DNA from: Drosophila persimilis
Taxonomy: Eukaryota; Arthropoda; Insecta; Diptera; Drosophilidae
Length of the DNA: 64,000 nt
Assembly (NCBI RefSeq): GCF_003286085.1
Contig: NW_020825322.1
Coordinates: 372,001-436,000 of the forward strand
Direction: 5' to 3'
A program made the translations under genes and the position numbers. The stretch's first letter is position 1, and every line of letters begins with the position of its first letter. Shown here in pieces: positions 23,603-35,000 of the stretch. The notes under the pieces are model-generated. The model had not been told where the DNA came from. It saw nothing but the letters and a program-made list of their open reading frames with translations, and did no database searches.

Positions 23603-24625
23603 CTAGAGCCTCCACAGACGACTGCTGTTGCCACCGGTGGCCCCCTCCGCCTCGCCGCGCAGCTTGTTGTCATCGGTGCGCCATACGAACGGCTCCAGGC
23701 GGTCCTCATCGTCCAGGAAGTTATTGATTGCCTCCAGACTGGCAATATTCTCGTGCAGCAGCGAATTGCAGCGACTCAGCTGATGGGAGACGCTCCGGAT
23801 TTTGGCAAACTGTTCGGCATACGAGGCATACGTCTTCTGCATATCCACGAAGCTGGCAAACAGCGTCGTAATGGAGTTGCTGACGACCTTGGTGCGCTCC
23901 ACCAGATGGTTCTGCTCGCTGGACACATAGCAGGCGCAGAGATTGAGATGCGTCTGCATGCGCGTACAAATGTTGATCAGATGCTGCGAGTGCAGGCGCT
24001 CCAGGATCTCAGCATCCCGCGTGTATGTGGCCGAGCTGATGGACTCCCGCAGAACGGGAAGGAATTGTGGAATGCTGCGCAGCCGGGCCAGATCCGGATC
24101 GATGTCGTCGTTGGTGTCCCTTGCCCCGGGCTTCACAATCACAATGCTGTGACTGGAGACCGTCGATTGGGGCCGCTTCGGCTTGGTGGAGGTGGTGAAG
24201 CCTCCCGGATGCGACTTCCTGTTTGCCGCCCGACTCGCGCTGCTCTGCTGCAGCAGGTGGGCCGGCTTTGAGCGGATCTTTGGCGAGTCGCCGATAGGGC
24301 GGTCCGTGTATGAGACATACGGCAAGTCGGAGCACACGCTCAGCGGCGGCGACGGCGGCCGACTCAGCTCAGAGCTGGCCGGCGACGAGGCATCCGCTAT
24401 AATCTGCTTGCTGGCTATCACAATGCTGGCCGGTCCAGTGCCCGGCACCGTCTGTTGTCTGTTCAGGCCACCGCCGCGCCGTTTGTTGGCCGCCGCCGTT
24501 CCGGCTGCGGCTGCCAGGGCCATGGAGCTGCCATCGTGCAGGCCACCGCCCCCAGGCATATGTCTGCCCTCGAAGATCTCGTGGCCATCTGCCTCGGCTC
24601 GCTGCTGGGAGTGCTCGGCCCCCAT
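23603..24625 (-). CDS. BORCS5 homologue (BORC, lysosome positioning)
   Basis: One uninterrupted exon of 340 residues. It begins MGAEHS, which fits N-myristoylation at Gly2 as in human BORCS5. Residues about 175-330 carry the family core: IDPDLARLRSIPQFLPVL matches human DVIKLQEIPTFQPLL, then LERLHSQHLINICTRMQTHL, ERTKVVSNSITTLFASF, KTYASYAEQFAKI and a C-terminal DRLEPF. BORC is the eight-subunit lysosomal-surface complex that recruits Arl8 and so drives kinesin transport. About 150 residues of Ser/Pro/Ala-rich sequence separate the myristoyl end from the core, so the protein is longer than the human one (196). The start has clean context (CGATAAATGGGG), and the promoter-like arm at 24,853 lies upstream in the expected orientation. 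Confidence 0.88.
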   Translation of the reverse strand: MGAEHSQQRAEADGHEIFEGRHMPGGGGLHDGSSMALAAAAGTAAANKRRGGGLNRQQTVPGTGPASIVIASKQIIADASSPASSELSRPPSPPLSVCSDLPYVSYTDRPIGDSPKIRSKPAHLLQQSSASRAANRKSHPGGFTTSTKPKRPQSTVSSHSIVIVKPGARDTNDDIDPDLARLRSIPQFLPVLRESISSATYTRDAEILERLHSQHLINICTRMQTHLNLCACYVSSEQNHLVERTKVVSNSITTLFASFVDMQKTYASYAEQFAKIRSVSHQLSRCNSLLHENIASLEAINNFLDDEDRLEPFVWRTDDNKLRGEAEGATGGNSSRLWRL

Positions 24626-24852
24626 TTATCGATTGATTGTGTTGTCAGGGTCCTCTTGTGGCACTCCCAGTCTCCTGTTTGAACCGATTTCCCTGGCCCG
24701 CAGCTGTTTCACTCGGCTGCAGGCAGTTTTCCGTGCATTGGCTAAGCTTCTGTTACTTGTTGCATCACTTCACGACAATCTACGCTCTTGAAACACTGTA
24801 AAAACAGCCAAAAAACAATGGAAACTCGGATTTTACGGATGAGATTCGCCAG

Positions 24853-25255
24853 CAGTGTAACCACGGATTTGTCGTCAAAATATACCGTCCGACCCTCAGA
24901 TATATATACCGAAATATACCGTCTCATTTAAAAAATATACCGTAAATATACTGACGAATTCAAGTTATATTTTACATATTCCTCGTTTTTAATCTTCCGT
25001 CGAATATTACTAGCAAGATGGAGCTCTCTGCCCTGCCCAATTGACTGGATTATTTTAAACACTTGCTTTTATTGCATTTTGAGAAAAAAGAGGTTTTGTC
25101 AACCGGTTACCAATAAATACTCGTTTTTGATCTTCCATCAAATATTACAAGCAAATAGACCATTTAGCCATGCCCACATAGTTTTATACGATTGATGTAT
25201 CAATTTTCTACTTGACTGGCCTATTCTAAATACTTGCTTTTATTGGATTTTTATA
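24853..25255 (-). promoter_or_regulatory. Two tandem left-type repeat arms upstream of BORCS5
   Basis: Arm one (24,853-25,088) starts with CAGTGTAACCACGG, a one-mismatch motif-1 on the minus strand. It then has ATACCG units, GACGAATTCAAGTTATATTTTACATATTCC, TCGAATATTACTAGCAAGATGG, TGCCCTGCCCA and GGATTATTTTAAACACTTGC. A truncated second copy of the inner part follows at about 25,121-25,255. More ATACC units and CGGTCACCCTG lie at 25,290-25,350. The first arm's outer end faces the BORCS5 ATG 228 bp away. Confidence 0.6.
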
Positions 25256-25259
25256 TAAC

Positions 25260-26073
25260 GTTGAAATTTAAATTTAATAGATTGATGAAATTGACAAAAT
25301 ATACCATTATATACCGAAAAGTATTAAAAATTCCGTAAACGGTCACCCTGTTCGCCAGCGCAAATAATGCCAAAGCGCTTATATAATGATTATATAATCG
25401 ATAATATATTCGATTACTGATTTCATTTAAAATGTTTTTATAACGGTTTTTAGCTAAACATTGTATAAATGAATACATTGTATTATTTTGTTTGCTTGGA
25501 ATTACAGATCATTGCTCTGTTTCGGCGGTAGTACGAGTATATTGTTGAAATAAATTACTAATTTCATTAAATAATTGTTTTGGTTTAATGATTGGACCAA
25601 CTGTCTTCAGCTTTTTCTTATATACACATACATATATGTACGACCACTAATCTACCTAATATATCTATACACATGTCAGGATCTGCAGACACGGCGACAA
25701 CCTCTGATGATTGCGATGCGAAATGAGTGACAGGCAGTTGTGGTACTGTTTCTGATACTGAATTTTATTGAACAAATGCATCCATTTATATAGCAGTGGT
25801 AATCTTATTGTATGGGAGGGAACGCACTCCTTGTGAGTTTGTATTTTTAAATAGGGTTACTTACCCTATGCGGGGTGTTATATTCCAGTCCATTTAATTA
25901 GGTATTTGGCAGCAATAAAGTAAATAGTTTATTACTAAATCCCTTTTGGTGGGCTCGAAGTTACAAGTGCTATTGTTTATTCTTAGTTGCTAATGTATTT
26001 CTCGTGTCGTCATAATCATTCACATGAAATGACATGGACAATTTTATTTATGAGTATTTGTGTATGAGAGTGT
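25260..26073. other. Intergenic DNA, possible eroded mobile-element pieces
   Basis: AT-rich DNA without genes. The segment 25,676-26,030 differs in texture (GTCAGGATCTGCAGACACGGCGACAACC, later GGGAACGCACTCCTTGTGAG) and could be a remnant of a transposable element or LTR. I found no flanking repeats or ORFs to prove it. Confidence 0.3.
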
Positions 26074-26190
26074 ACTGAGGGAGTACTTGACGCGCCACAT
26101 CTCACACTTGTTGCGAAGACCACATTCGCTTATGATCTTCAACTCCTGATCCAGACGCGCCTTCTCATAGGGGCGACGGGAAGTGACATA
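26074..26190 (-). pseudogene. RpS9 (uS4) pseudogene fragment
   Basis: The minus-strand translation reads [18 protein letters not shown], then [20 protein letters not shown] over about 39 codons. This matches the N-terminal part of ribosomal protein S9 ([36 protein letters not shown]) with several replacements: P to S, GEY to SEC, R to C, V to M. Both ends fade into unrelated DNA, and neither the start nor the rest of the gene is present. It is therefore a broken partial copy, by retroposition or segmental duplication, that no longer encodes a ribosomal protein. Identification is by remembered RpS9 sequence. Confidence 0.8.
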
Positions 26191-26829
26191 CATATGTATG
26201 TACATATGTACATATGTAGGTCTTCGAAAAGGCCGATGGTATGCGGCCGATTACCATGATTCAAACAATTCAACCGTGTTTCAGTTGTCGGAAAAAAGGA
26301 AAAATCTTTCGAAGATAGGCTTGTAAATGAGTAACAACTGGAGAGAGGGATTAGCATATATGTAGGAAGGCCCTTGCCTTTACAGTTTCTGCTCCGGGAA
26401 GAGAGAAAGAGAGAGATCAGCTCGTGCGCTTTTGGGCTCAAAAGCTCCCATCGAAATTCAGTGGCAGGGAGAGCTTTAGAGATAAGTAGCCATGTAGGAA
26501 GTGTTTGTTTTCTTCTGTTTCGATTCTAGCTTTCTCTCTCTCTCTGTCTCTCTGCGTGGCATACCCTACGCGCCGATAGTGCTACTATTTTGATGAGATC
26601 TTTGGCAGGGCCAAGCATAGGTTAACGGGTAGAGCATTCGTTCTTTTGTCTTTCTTTGCTGGATGGTGGATGGAGAGCTTTCCAGCATTTTTATCGCGTT
26701 TGCTGTCACCGGCCGGTCGGGGGAGCTGCTTTTGAGGTGCTAATTCGTTCGGTTTCGCTTTCGGGTGTCGATTTCCGTGAATGCGAGAACCAGAACCGAA
26801 CCTGCCGGCAACCAGACCACAACCACATC

Positions 26830-27902
26830 ATGGAGACCAGAGTGAGTCCCCATCCCGGTCGCGAATTTTGATCTAAGAAAACAATAATCTCAATATCTTC
26901 CATTTGCAGGGAAAGCCACAGCACATCCTGCAGCTGAGCGAGGAGCAGAGAGACCGTTTCGTGGGCTCCTTTGATCGGGTGCTCAGCGACATCGATGGCG
27001 TTCTTTGGAGCATGGAGTACACTGTACCGCGGGCCGTTGACGGCTATAAGGCCTTGCAGCGTGCCGGCAAGGAGGTGTCATTTGTGACCAACAACAGTGT
27101 CCGCACTATGGAGCAGTGTCTCAGGCATTTCGAGAAACTGGGCCTCCAAGTGGCCCCCGAACAGGTGTGGCATCCCGCCCAGTCGATTGTCCTCTATTTG
27201 CGCGACATTCAGTTTGAGGGATTGATCTACATCATTGCCAGTGCCCCGTTCAAGGCGGTGCTCCGGGAGGCGGGCTTCCAGCTGCTGGATGGCGTGAGTA
27301 ATTCCACCCCCCAAATTGGTCCCGTCGCCAGTAATTCAATGATTATTTCTCCTTGACAGCCCAACGAGTTCATCGAGGAGAGCTATCAGAGCCTGGCCAA
27401 GACCATCTTTGACCGCCAGCCCGTGCGTGCCGTCATCATCGATGTGGACTTCAATCTGACATCGCCCAAGCTGTTGCGCGCCCACATGTATCTGATGCGG
27501 AATCCTGAGTGCCTGCTGATTGGCGGCGCCACCGATCGCCTGCTGCCAGTGGCCAAAGGTGTAAACATCATCGGTCCGGGGCCCTTTGCCTCCATACTGG
27601 TCGAGGCCAGCGGCCGGCAGGCCGTCACACTGGGCAAACCAGGACGCGAGCTGGGCGAACTGTTGATCAAGCACCTGAAGATAGCGGAACCGCAGCGAGT
27701 GCTCATGGTGGGCGATATGCTGGCCCAGGACATACAATTTGGTCGTCAGTGCGGCTTCCAGACGCTGCTCGTCCTCAGCGGCGGCTGTTCGCTGGAGCAG
27801 CTCCAGGCGGAGACCTCGCCGGACCTGTTGCCCGACTACTATGCGGATAGTGTGGCCGATGTGGCCCAGCTACTCGGCGAGACACCCAAGGCTCATGTGT
27901 AG
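26830..27902 (+). CDS. CG15739: HAD-family phosphatase (phosphoglycolate/4-NPP type)
   Basis: Exons 26,830-26,841 (MetGluThrArg only), 26,910-27,293 and 27,360-27,902 join in phase 0, giving 312 residues. All HAD motifs are present: DIDGVLW with nucleophile Asp (about residue 27), VTNNS (motif II), LGKPG with its Lys (motif III) and VGDMLAQDIQFG (motif IV acidic residues). The C2-type cap between motifs II and III includes the VIDVDFNLTSPKLLRAHMYL stretch found in phosphoglycolate phosphatase and pyridoxal phosphatase relatives. It should be cytosolic and cleave small phosphoesters; the physiological substrate cannot be read from sequence. The 12 bp first exon is required because no other in-frame ATG precedes the catalytic motif. 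A paralogue lies tail to tail on the other strand. Confidence 0.92.
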
Positions 27903-28300
27903 TTCTCTCTCCACCTTTACTCTGTTTTTCATAATTTTACGAACGGGGGGTAATGGGCGTTTGTTAATCAGCGGACAACATCATACTTTAATCGTTATCT
28001 GAAATATATTTGGCACTAAACATAATACACTTTGAAGGCTTCGACCATTAGATACCCTTTAAATGTTGGGATCGATACATAATGATTCTATCGCCTAAGA
28101 ACGGTACAATTTCTGTTATGATTCATGGAAGAGTATTTTGTGGCATTTACTTTTTGGGTTTTTTCAAGATCCCAAGACTTTCTTAATATTTGTATCTGCA
28201 AATGTATAATAGTACGAATACACCTTTGTTTTCCACGCCAAAGACCACTTCAATGTATTCTCCTCCTAACTGTCTGGGGGTGGATAAGGTCCAAGCTCCG

Positions 28301-29535
28301 TTAATCGCTATCGACCAGATCGCCCAGGCAATCGGCAACATAGTCCGGCAGCTGGGGATGATTCGCTGGCAGGCGTGACACATCTGTGGCCTTGGTGCCG
28401 CCGGTGAGGACGAGCAGCGTCTGATAGCCACTGGCCCGGGCAAAGCCAATATCACTGGCCAGGCTGTCGCCCACAAAGAGCACACGTTGCGGCGGTATGT
28501 CCGGATGGCGTTGAAGCAGCACCTGGCGCAACGCATCGCCCGGCTTGCCCAGAACCACGGGCTGACGGCCCACCGATTCGGTTACCACATTGATAAAGGC
28601 CCCAGGACCTAGAGATTAAAGAGGGAGTTTAGGGAGGATAACGAAGAAATTAGGGAGGTGCAGCATTACCTATAATCTCGCCTTGGCCGAACGGTATGAG
28701 CACATCAGAGGCACCAGCCAGGAACAGACACTGAGGATTCTGCAGCTGGACATGGGCACGCATCAGCTTGGCCGCCGACATATTGAAGTCCACATCGATG
28801 ACAACAGCCTGCACTGGTTCCCCGTCGAAGATGGCCTCATGCAGATCCCTCAGGCTCTTGATCACCACCGGTCCGCTCTAAAGGGAGAGGGGGCCCAGAG
28901 AAATGTCACCAAGGCACTGTCCGCTATCCTCCCGCTTTCGACTCACCTCTTGGGCCAATTGAAAGCCTGCTGCCTGCAGCAGCTGCTTGAAGGGGGCCGT
29001 TGCCAGGCAATAGATGAGTCCCTGGAACTCCACAGACTTTAGATGATCGCAGATGGTCTGGGCCGGATGCACGATCTGGTGCTGCAAGTTTTAGAAAGTC
29101 GATTAATGCTCAAAGAATATACTGCTGCTCCTGGATCTTCAACCTCCTCTATCTTCAGGTTTCCCTGGCGGGCAAACTTCTCGATGTGATCTTCCGGGGA
29201 ACTGATGCTGTTATTGGTCACAAATGTCAGACGCTTGCCCAGACTCTGCAGATGGGCAAGAGCCCGAGCCGAGCCGGGTATAAAGTCGCGTAGGGGATAC
29301 CAGACCACACCTTGGAACGGTAGAAGGTTGAGGTTGAAATTAAAGGTATCCGCCAGAGGCACATTCTCACCATCACAATCGCAAAAGACCAGATCAAAGG
29401 AGTCTAAGAACCGCTGGCGATCTGCCCCATGCAGTTCCTTGAGATTCTTCGACTGTCAGAGAAAGAGATAGAGAGAGAGAGCGATTAGGTTTCCAAAGCG
29501 GCTTATTCATCTGCCCTCTGGCATACCAAACTCAT
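28301..29535 (-). CDS. CG10352: HAD-family phosphatase, paralogue of its neighbour
   Basis: Six minus-strand exons: 29,527-29,535 (MetSerLeu), 29,371-29,452, 29,144-29,310, 28,947-29,081, 28,670-28,877 and 28,301-28,608, for 302 residues. The phases agree throughout. Motifs are FCDCDGVVW (nucleophile Asp), VTNNS, LGKPG and VGDSLASDIGFA, with the cap sequence VIDVDFNMSAAKLMRAH. The product is a C2-cap HAD phosphatase like its convergent neighbour. Two introns (after codon 3, and after the QLAQE segment) match introns in the neighbour, while three are extra. The donor after KIEE is GTTGAA, a weak 5' splice site, but alignment with the paralogue needs exactly this junction. The substrate is unknown. 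Confidence 0.88.
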
Positions 29536-32003
29536 TCCGAAAGCCGACACAAATCCAGATCACAGATCACAAGTGGTGGAGGAGCAGAGACAGAGAGAGA
29601 GAGAGAGCTCAGAATTCCATTCAAGCGTTACCAGGCGCAACAGATTTGTGACTAAGCCAAGCGGCAGCACAATCCAACGCTGGAAGACACCTTCCAAAGA
29701 CAAAACCAGCCCCAACCCCAACCCCAGACCCCAGTGCATTATGATACATATATGTACATATATGTATTTGCAAATTGCATTAGTCGCCCGCTACTCTGCT
29801 TCCATGGCTCGCTGCATTTGCCCCTGCCACTGGCACTGTGTCACTTGGATGCGCCTCAATTGAGACCTCCTCTCTGTGGGGCTGGGTGTCACTTTCAATT
29901 GAATGCTGTCTAAGCCTCTCTGTTCCAATTGATTTGCTTTTATCACCTTTCGATTCGTTTTTATAATGCTATCCGGTTCTATTATGACATAAATGCGTGC
30001 ATACGCATATACATACCATGTATATCTCTGTATATAGTATCTGTCTTATCTCGAACGTGGAGCATATCATATAACTATTTTAGGTCTTGAATTCAACCGT
30101 TTTTATGGCACTAAAGCTTTCCTATGCTCACGTTCGAGAGTTTCAACAAACAGGAAATATATATGCTCTCAGAGACTGCTAGACCACTATACTATACCGA
30201 AAAGCTGTTCTATGGCGGGGTTTTTCGTTAAGCCCCTAGAAAGATGGCGCGCAATGCTTTTTTTTACCTATGCTTCGTCTCTGACTGGGGCCGGCTACCT
30301 ACTTGGCTTCGTCTGGGTTCCATAATCCTAGAAAAAATAAAAAGACGCAGAAACGTCGTACTTTTCGGTCAATGCGTTACCCGTATCATGTCAGGGGCGA
30401 GTTTTGGTCTAATCTGAAAATGTATTCTTATGAACCATTGGGCTTAATGGCTTCTCTTAATTTTCCTAATTTCTTTGATTTTAAATGTATAAATCATAAT
30501 ATAAAATTGTTCAATATCATTACTCTTTGAATTTCACCATAAACACCTGCTCTATTTAATGGAAAACTGGAAATTTCTAACATCTATATAACAAACTAAT
30601 ATAAAACCCATTCTATGCCGTTACTCTTTGAGTTTCATATACAAAAATGTTATTTTTAATGGAAATCTAACAAATGAATAATAAATCATATGCCATATCT
30701 TTACTCTTTAAATTTCCCATACAAATTGTTCTTTTTAATGGAAATCTCTATATAAATCACTGGAGACCATTGTTCAAAGACCCCATAGTATATATTTCTT
30801 ATAAAAACACCTAAAACACTGTCATATCTTTGCTCTCTGAATTTCCTATAAAAATGTATTCCTTTAACTGAAAGTCTCTTTCCAAAGAACTAGAGATCAA
30901 AAAGTAAAAGATCTCATAGCAAATATGTGTAGCTCTCTTTTATAAATATATATACAGCGTGATTGTTCTCTTTCAATTCGTTGACTGCTGGTTCAATCAT
31001 TCTTTATTCGGGGATTTTTGCTTCATTTTTTAGTTCAGATGCGTTTCGTAATCGTATTCGTAATTTGTTAACATTATTTTTATTGTAAACGCAATCGTTG
31101 CAATCGTATGCATAAATATGTTTATCAAAACAACAATTCACTTTATACTAGATTGGGGGATCATCTGCAGAGATTGTACATACAAAAGACATACATAGGT
31201 ATTCCTTAAGGGATCAACAATCAAAAAACAATGATGGTTTCTGGGATGGGCAGAGGACTGTGGTACATATGTCATATGTTTGTGTTCGTTTTGTTGTAGG
31301 TAGTATATGTATATATATATATATGTATGGTAAGGTACATTGGATTGTTTCTTAGTGTTTTAGTATACATAGCACATGTATGTATGTATTGTACAAATAT
31401 ACAATGGTGTATAATTCGTTTTTTGTTCAATCATGACCTCCTGTCCCTTCGCTTTCAACTTTTTCGTTTCATTTCCATGGCATGCAATGCACAAAACAAT
31501 AAATAATACAATACAATACAGAATAATCGAATAATGCACATTTGGACATTTGGTGTATATCATACCCTTCCTACAAAATACAAATATAGCTATATATCAT
31601 ATATATATATATATATATATCTTTCTATCTATCTATTATGTATATCTGTATAATTTCTGTGTGCTGCTGGCGCTGGCAAAAGCAAAGATGATTCTCTCGT
31701 ACAAAATACATAAATTAACTATATCTGAACAAACCATTCAACAATAATGTATATCAAGTGTATGGTATGGTATACCCTATATAAAAATGCAAATTGCTTG
31801 ACTCTCCGTTTCGTTGAGCACTTTCGATGCAAAAAACACGCATTATAAAAATCATCTTAAGTACAAAGCACAACAACAACTGCTGGACGTGTGTCAGCGT
31901 GTATATACAATACATGAAATAAAAGAAACTTATGGAATGAACTTATGGATATACAAAAATATATATGTATAAAGGCAGGCAGGCAAGCAGACGGCCCAGG
32001 CTG
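29536..32003. other. Intergenic DNA and anoctamin 3' UTR
   Basis: The left part is the upstream side of the HAD gene (GAGAGA run at 29,590-29,606). The right part, roughly 31,000-32,003, is probably the 3' UTR of the leftward anoctamin, with AT runs at 31,308-31,323 and 31,597-31,620. An unlisted 58-codon frame at about 30,245 (MARNAFFYLCFVSDWGRLP...) has no support beyond being open. See 30,518-30,900 for a repeat. Confidence 0.4.
30518..30900. repeat. Four degenerate tandem copies, about 80-130 bp
   Basis: Each copy starts with TTACTCTTTGAATTTC or a close variant (TTTACTCTTTAAATTTCCC, TTTGCTCTCTGAATTTCC). It then runs through a CATANAAATTGTT-like piece to TTTAATGGAAATCT. Copy starts are near 30,518, 30,619, 30,698 and 30,828. 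Confidence 0.55.
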
Positions 32004-35000
32004 TTAAACAAAGGAGGTGGCATCCTCATCACCAGCACCATGGCGCTGGCGCATCCCCGATGACTCCTGGCTCTTGGTCTGCTGGATGTGGACTGCTGTC
32101 TGGGCCTGCAGCATGGCATGCTGTTTCTCGTACTCAATGATGTGTTCGCGCAGCAGGAAATTCTCGCGCTTGATCCGCTTCAGCAGTCGACCAGAGACAT
32201 CGGGCACGGCCCAGCGCAGCACGCCCTGCAGCATATTGATGATGTTCTAAGGCAAGCAAAAGATTAAATAGGGCTAAATACAGATCTATTTCGCATTGAA
32301 TGACCATACCTGATAGATGACTATGAAGGCCAGACGACCCGTGAGTATTTTCCAGTAGATCATGGGCCGCTTGTACGGATGATCGTCCGTGGGCGCATTC
32401 CGGAACTCTGTGTAGCGACACTCCGTCTCATTCACAAACTGACTGCCCCCGAGCAGTGGCTGCAGCTGAAAGTCCTTGGTGTTGAAGTACGCCAGCGTAA
32501 AGTTTAGATACCCGTTGAGCTCCCGGTCGCCCGTTGAGGCTGCGTACACGATTTTCGGTATGAGGTTCGTGCTAAATGCAATTATCATGGCCTAAAAGGG
32601 TTTACAAACGGCAGCTTAGAGATCTACATTGATTTCTATATTCTCGGTTGGACTCACGCTAGAGGCCACGGCTATGCGTGTGACTACAGTCATGATGTTG
32701 TGCCACACGCCAATGTCCCTGGCTCGCATGCCCACTGGTCGGCGCAGGAAGCGCAGCATCTTGATGGCATCCAAACGCACTTCGATCACATTGTTGAGCA
32801 GCGCCAGCAGCGGTGCCAGCGGAAAGGCCAGGCTGAATAATGTGATAAAGCCGAATTGCACGACTGCAGCACCACCATTTAGAGGGAGATGGAAGAGAGA
32901 AAGAGAGAGATAGAGAGAGGTGGTTAGAAAGCACTAAAACAATCCCACTGCTGCTTCCCAGTGGATTCAAGAACGAAAATTGCAATGTTTTTATAAGATT
33001 TTGAGTTTTTTTTGCCCGATCCTTACCCATTTCCAGGTACTCCACATAAAGCGAATTATTCTCGGCGGGCAGTAGATTGTAGTCCTCGGTAAACTGATTG
33101 TAGGGCACCAGTCGCTGCTCCTTGTGGCTCTTGTACCAGCCATGACGATAAATCATCTCCTTGATGGTGCGCTTCAGATAGGGAATGAGCATCTCGACAA
33201 TGGCGTTCACTGCCTGCTTGCCGGCCATAATTATCACCAGCTGCATGCAGAGCTCCATGAGACAGCCGCCCGGATTGCACTCCTCCTGGCGGAAGCCCAG
33301 CACCCGATTGTATTTGGCCGGATAGCCAACAAACTTGCCCTTGAGGAAGGCTATGTAGAAGAGCGAGGAATAGTAGTTGACGAACTGGAACACATAGTTC
33401 TTAATGGTGAGGCTCTCGTCGTACTCCGTTTGGGTGCGGCAGTACTCGTAGTTGGTCAGATGCACGGCTAGCTTGGAGTAGACCAGGTCCAGCAGCGAGA
33501 TGACAATCAGATCGATGATGCCCGCCGTCATGGGCAGGATCATCACTTTAAAGGTCATCGAGTTCTCGCTGCCCAAGATGCTGTGTGAGGCACGCTGCGC
33601 CATTCTATAGATGATGATGCCCGCAATGGCAATCACTGATATGCAAATCTGTGGAGGGTGGCGTGGAGTGGAGTAAACATGATCAAGGATCGTCTTAAGA
33701 AAGATAAAAGCATTTACAAACACTTACAAACAACACCATGATGCTGTAGCTGGTAAAGTTGGGCAGGAACTTGATGCTCCAGAAGGGCACATCCGGATCC
33801 AGTATGCCAGTGCCCTGGGTATTGCCAGCCAGCCGCTTCGAGCGCGATATCTTTGCCAGATACTGGGAACGCGGATGTTCCACATGATGTGTGAAGCCAG
33901 TCAGGCCCCAGCGATGCACCAGTCCCGCCGAATAGCGTTTCCAGAACTCCAAATATGTCACCGACCATATGGCCATGGCTAGGGCAAACACCACCGTCAT
34001 ATTGTTGTCTATCAGATAATTAAACTTGGAAGACGTGCACGTCTCGTTCAGGCGCCAATAGTCGCAGCTGCGATCGCACTGCGGACACATGATCGTTCCG
34101 CTATCCTCGCAAATATCACGACTGATCGGATCACTGCTCCACGTAACAAAGCCGTATAGGAAGCAGAGCAAACCGAATATGCTTATGGGTATCAACATTT
34201 GAGTGTAGAATCCCAGCCAGGCAAAGTACAATGCCACCTTAGCACCGAAGTAGTCTTTGATTTGGTCGAGTGGCTGGAGGCTATATAGGAAACAAAATAT
34301 ATACAAGATTTGTAGTATTCTAAAGTCAACAAGGGAAGGATTACTACAAGCATTCTAAGGATTTCAATGGATCTACTGGTATTACAGGGGATTGATGGGA
34401 GAACCTATGTAAGTATTCAAAAATAAACAAGAACGGAAGGCTATGTCAAAAACACTATAGGTCAGGGATATACCAAGGAAAGAAATTCGGGAAGCTATCT
34501 TAAAAGCTCACAACGGAACTATCCATTTGATCTATTCCCTGACCTATAGAGCAGCAAACACTTTACTATTCCTATTAGATATACTGGAAACTATGTGTCT
34601 TTGTTCCCTCCGATGTGTAGATCGAGGGGATTTTTTGAAAATACAAGCAATACCCTACATAATGGTTTCCAACATTTAAAAAAGGGGGAAATCCCCTTCT
34701 GTGCATAAAAGCTACTAGTCCTACACTTTCTCTCCAATATGATAAAATATAAATAATCCGGATTGTTCTCTAACCATAAACAACAATTAAAATGAATCAC
34801 AAGGCATTTCCCTCTTACTTCTTCCACTTGCTGATGTTGGCCCACTCCTTGAGCAGACGATCCCTGTCCGCTTTCTGCAATAGAAAAGAACACAATCAAT
34901 ATATATCTCGTGGAATAGAAATATATATCTCAAAACTCACATCGTGGAGGGTGTAGGCGCATGTATAGATGCCATCTTGAACGAGCTTCTCGACGCCCAG

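Noticed and set aside
30245..30421. 58-codon plus ORF MARNAFFYLCF...
   Set aside because: Only openness supports it; no promoter, splice or homology clue.
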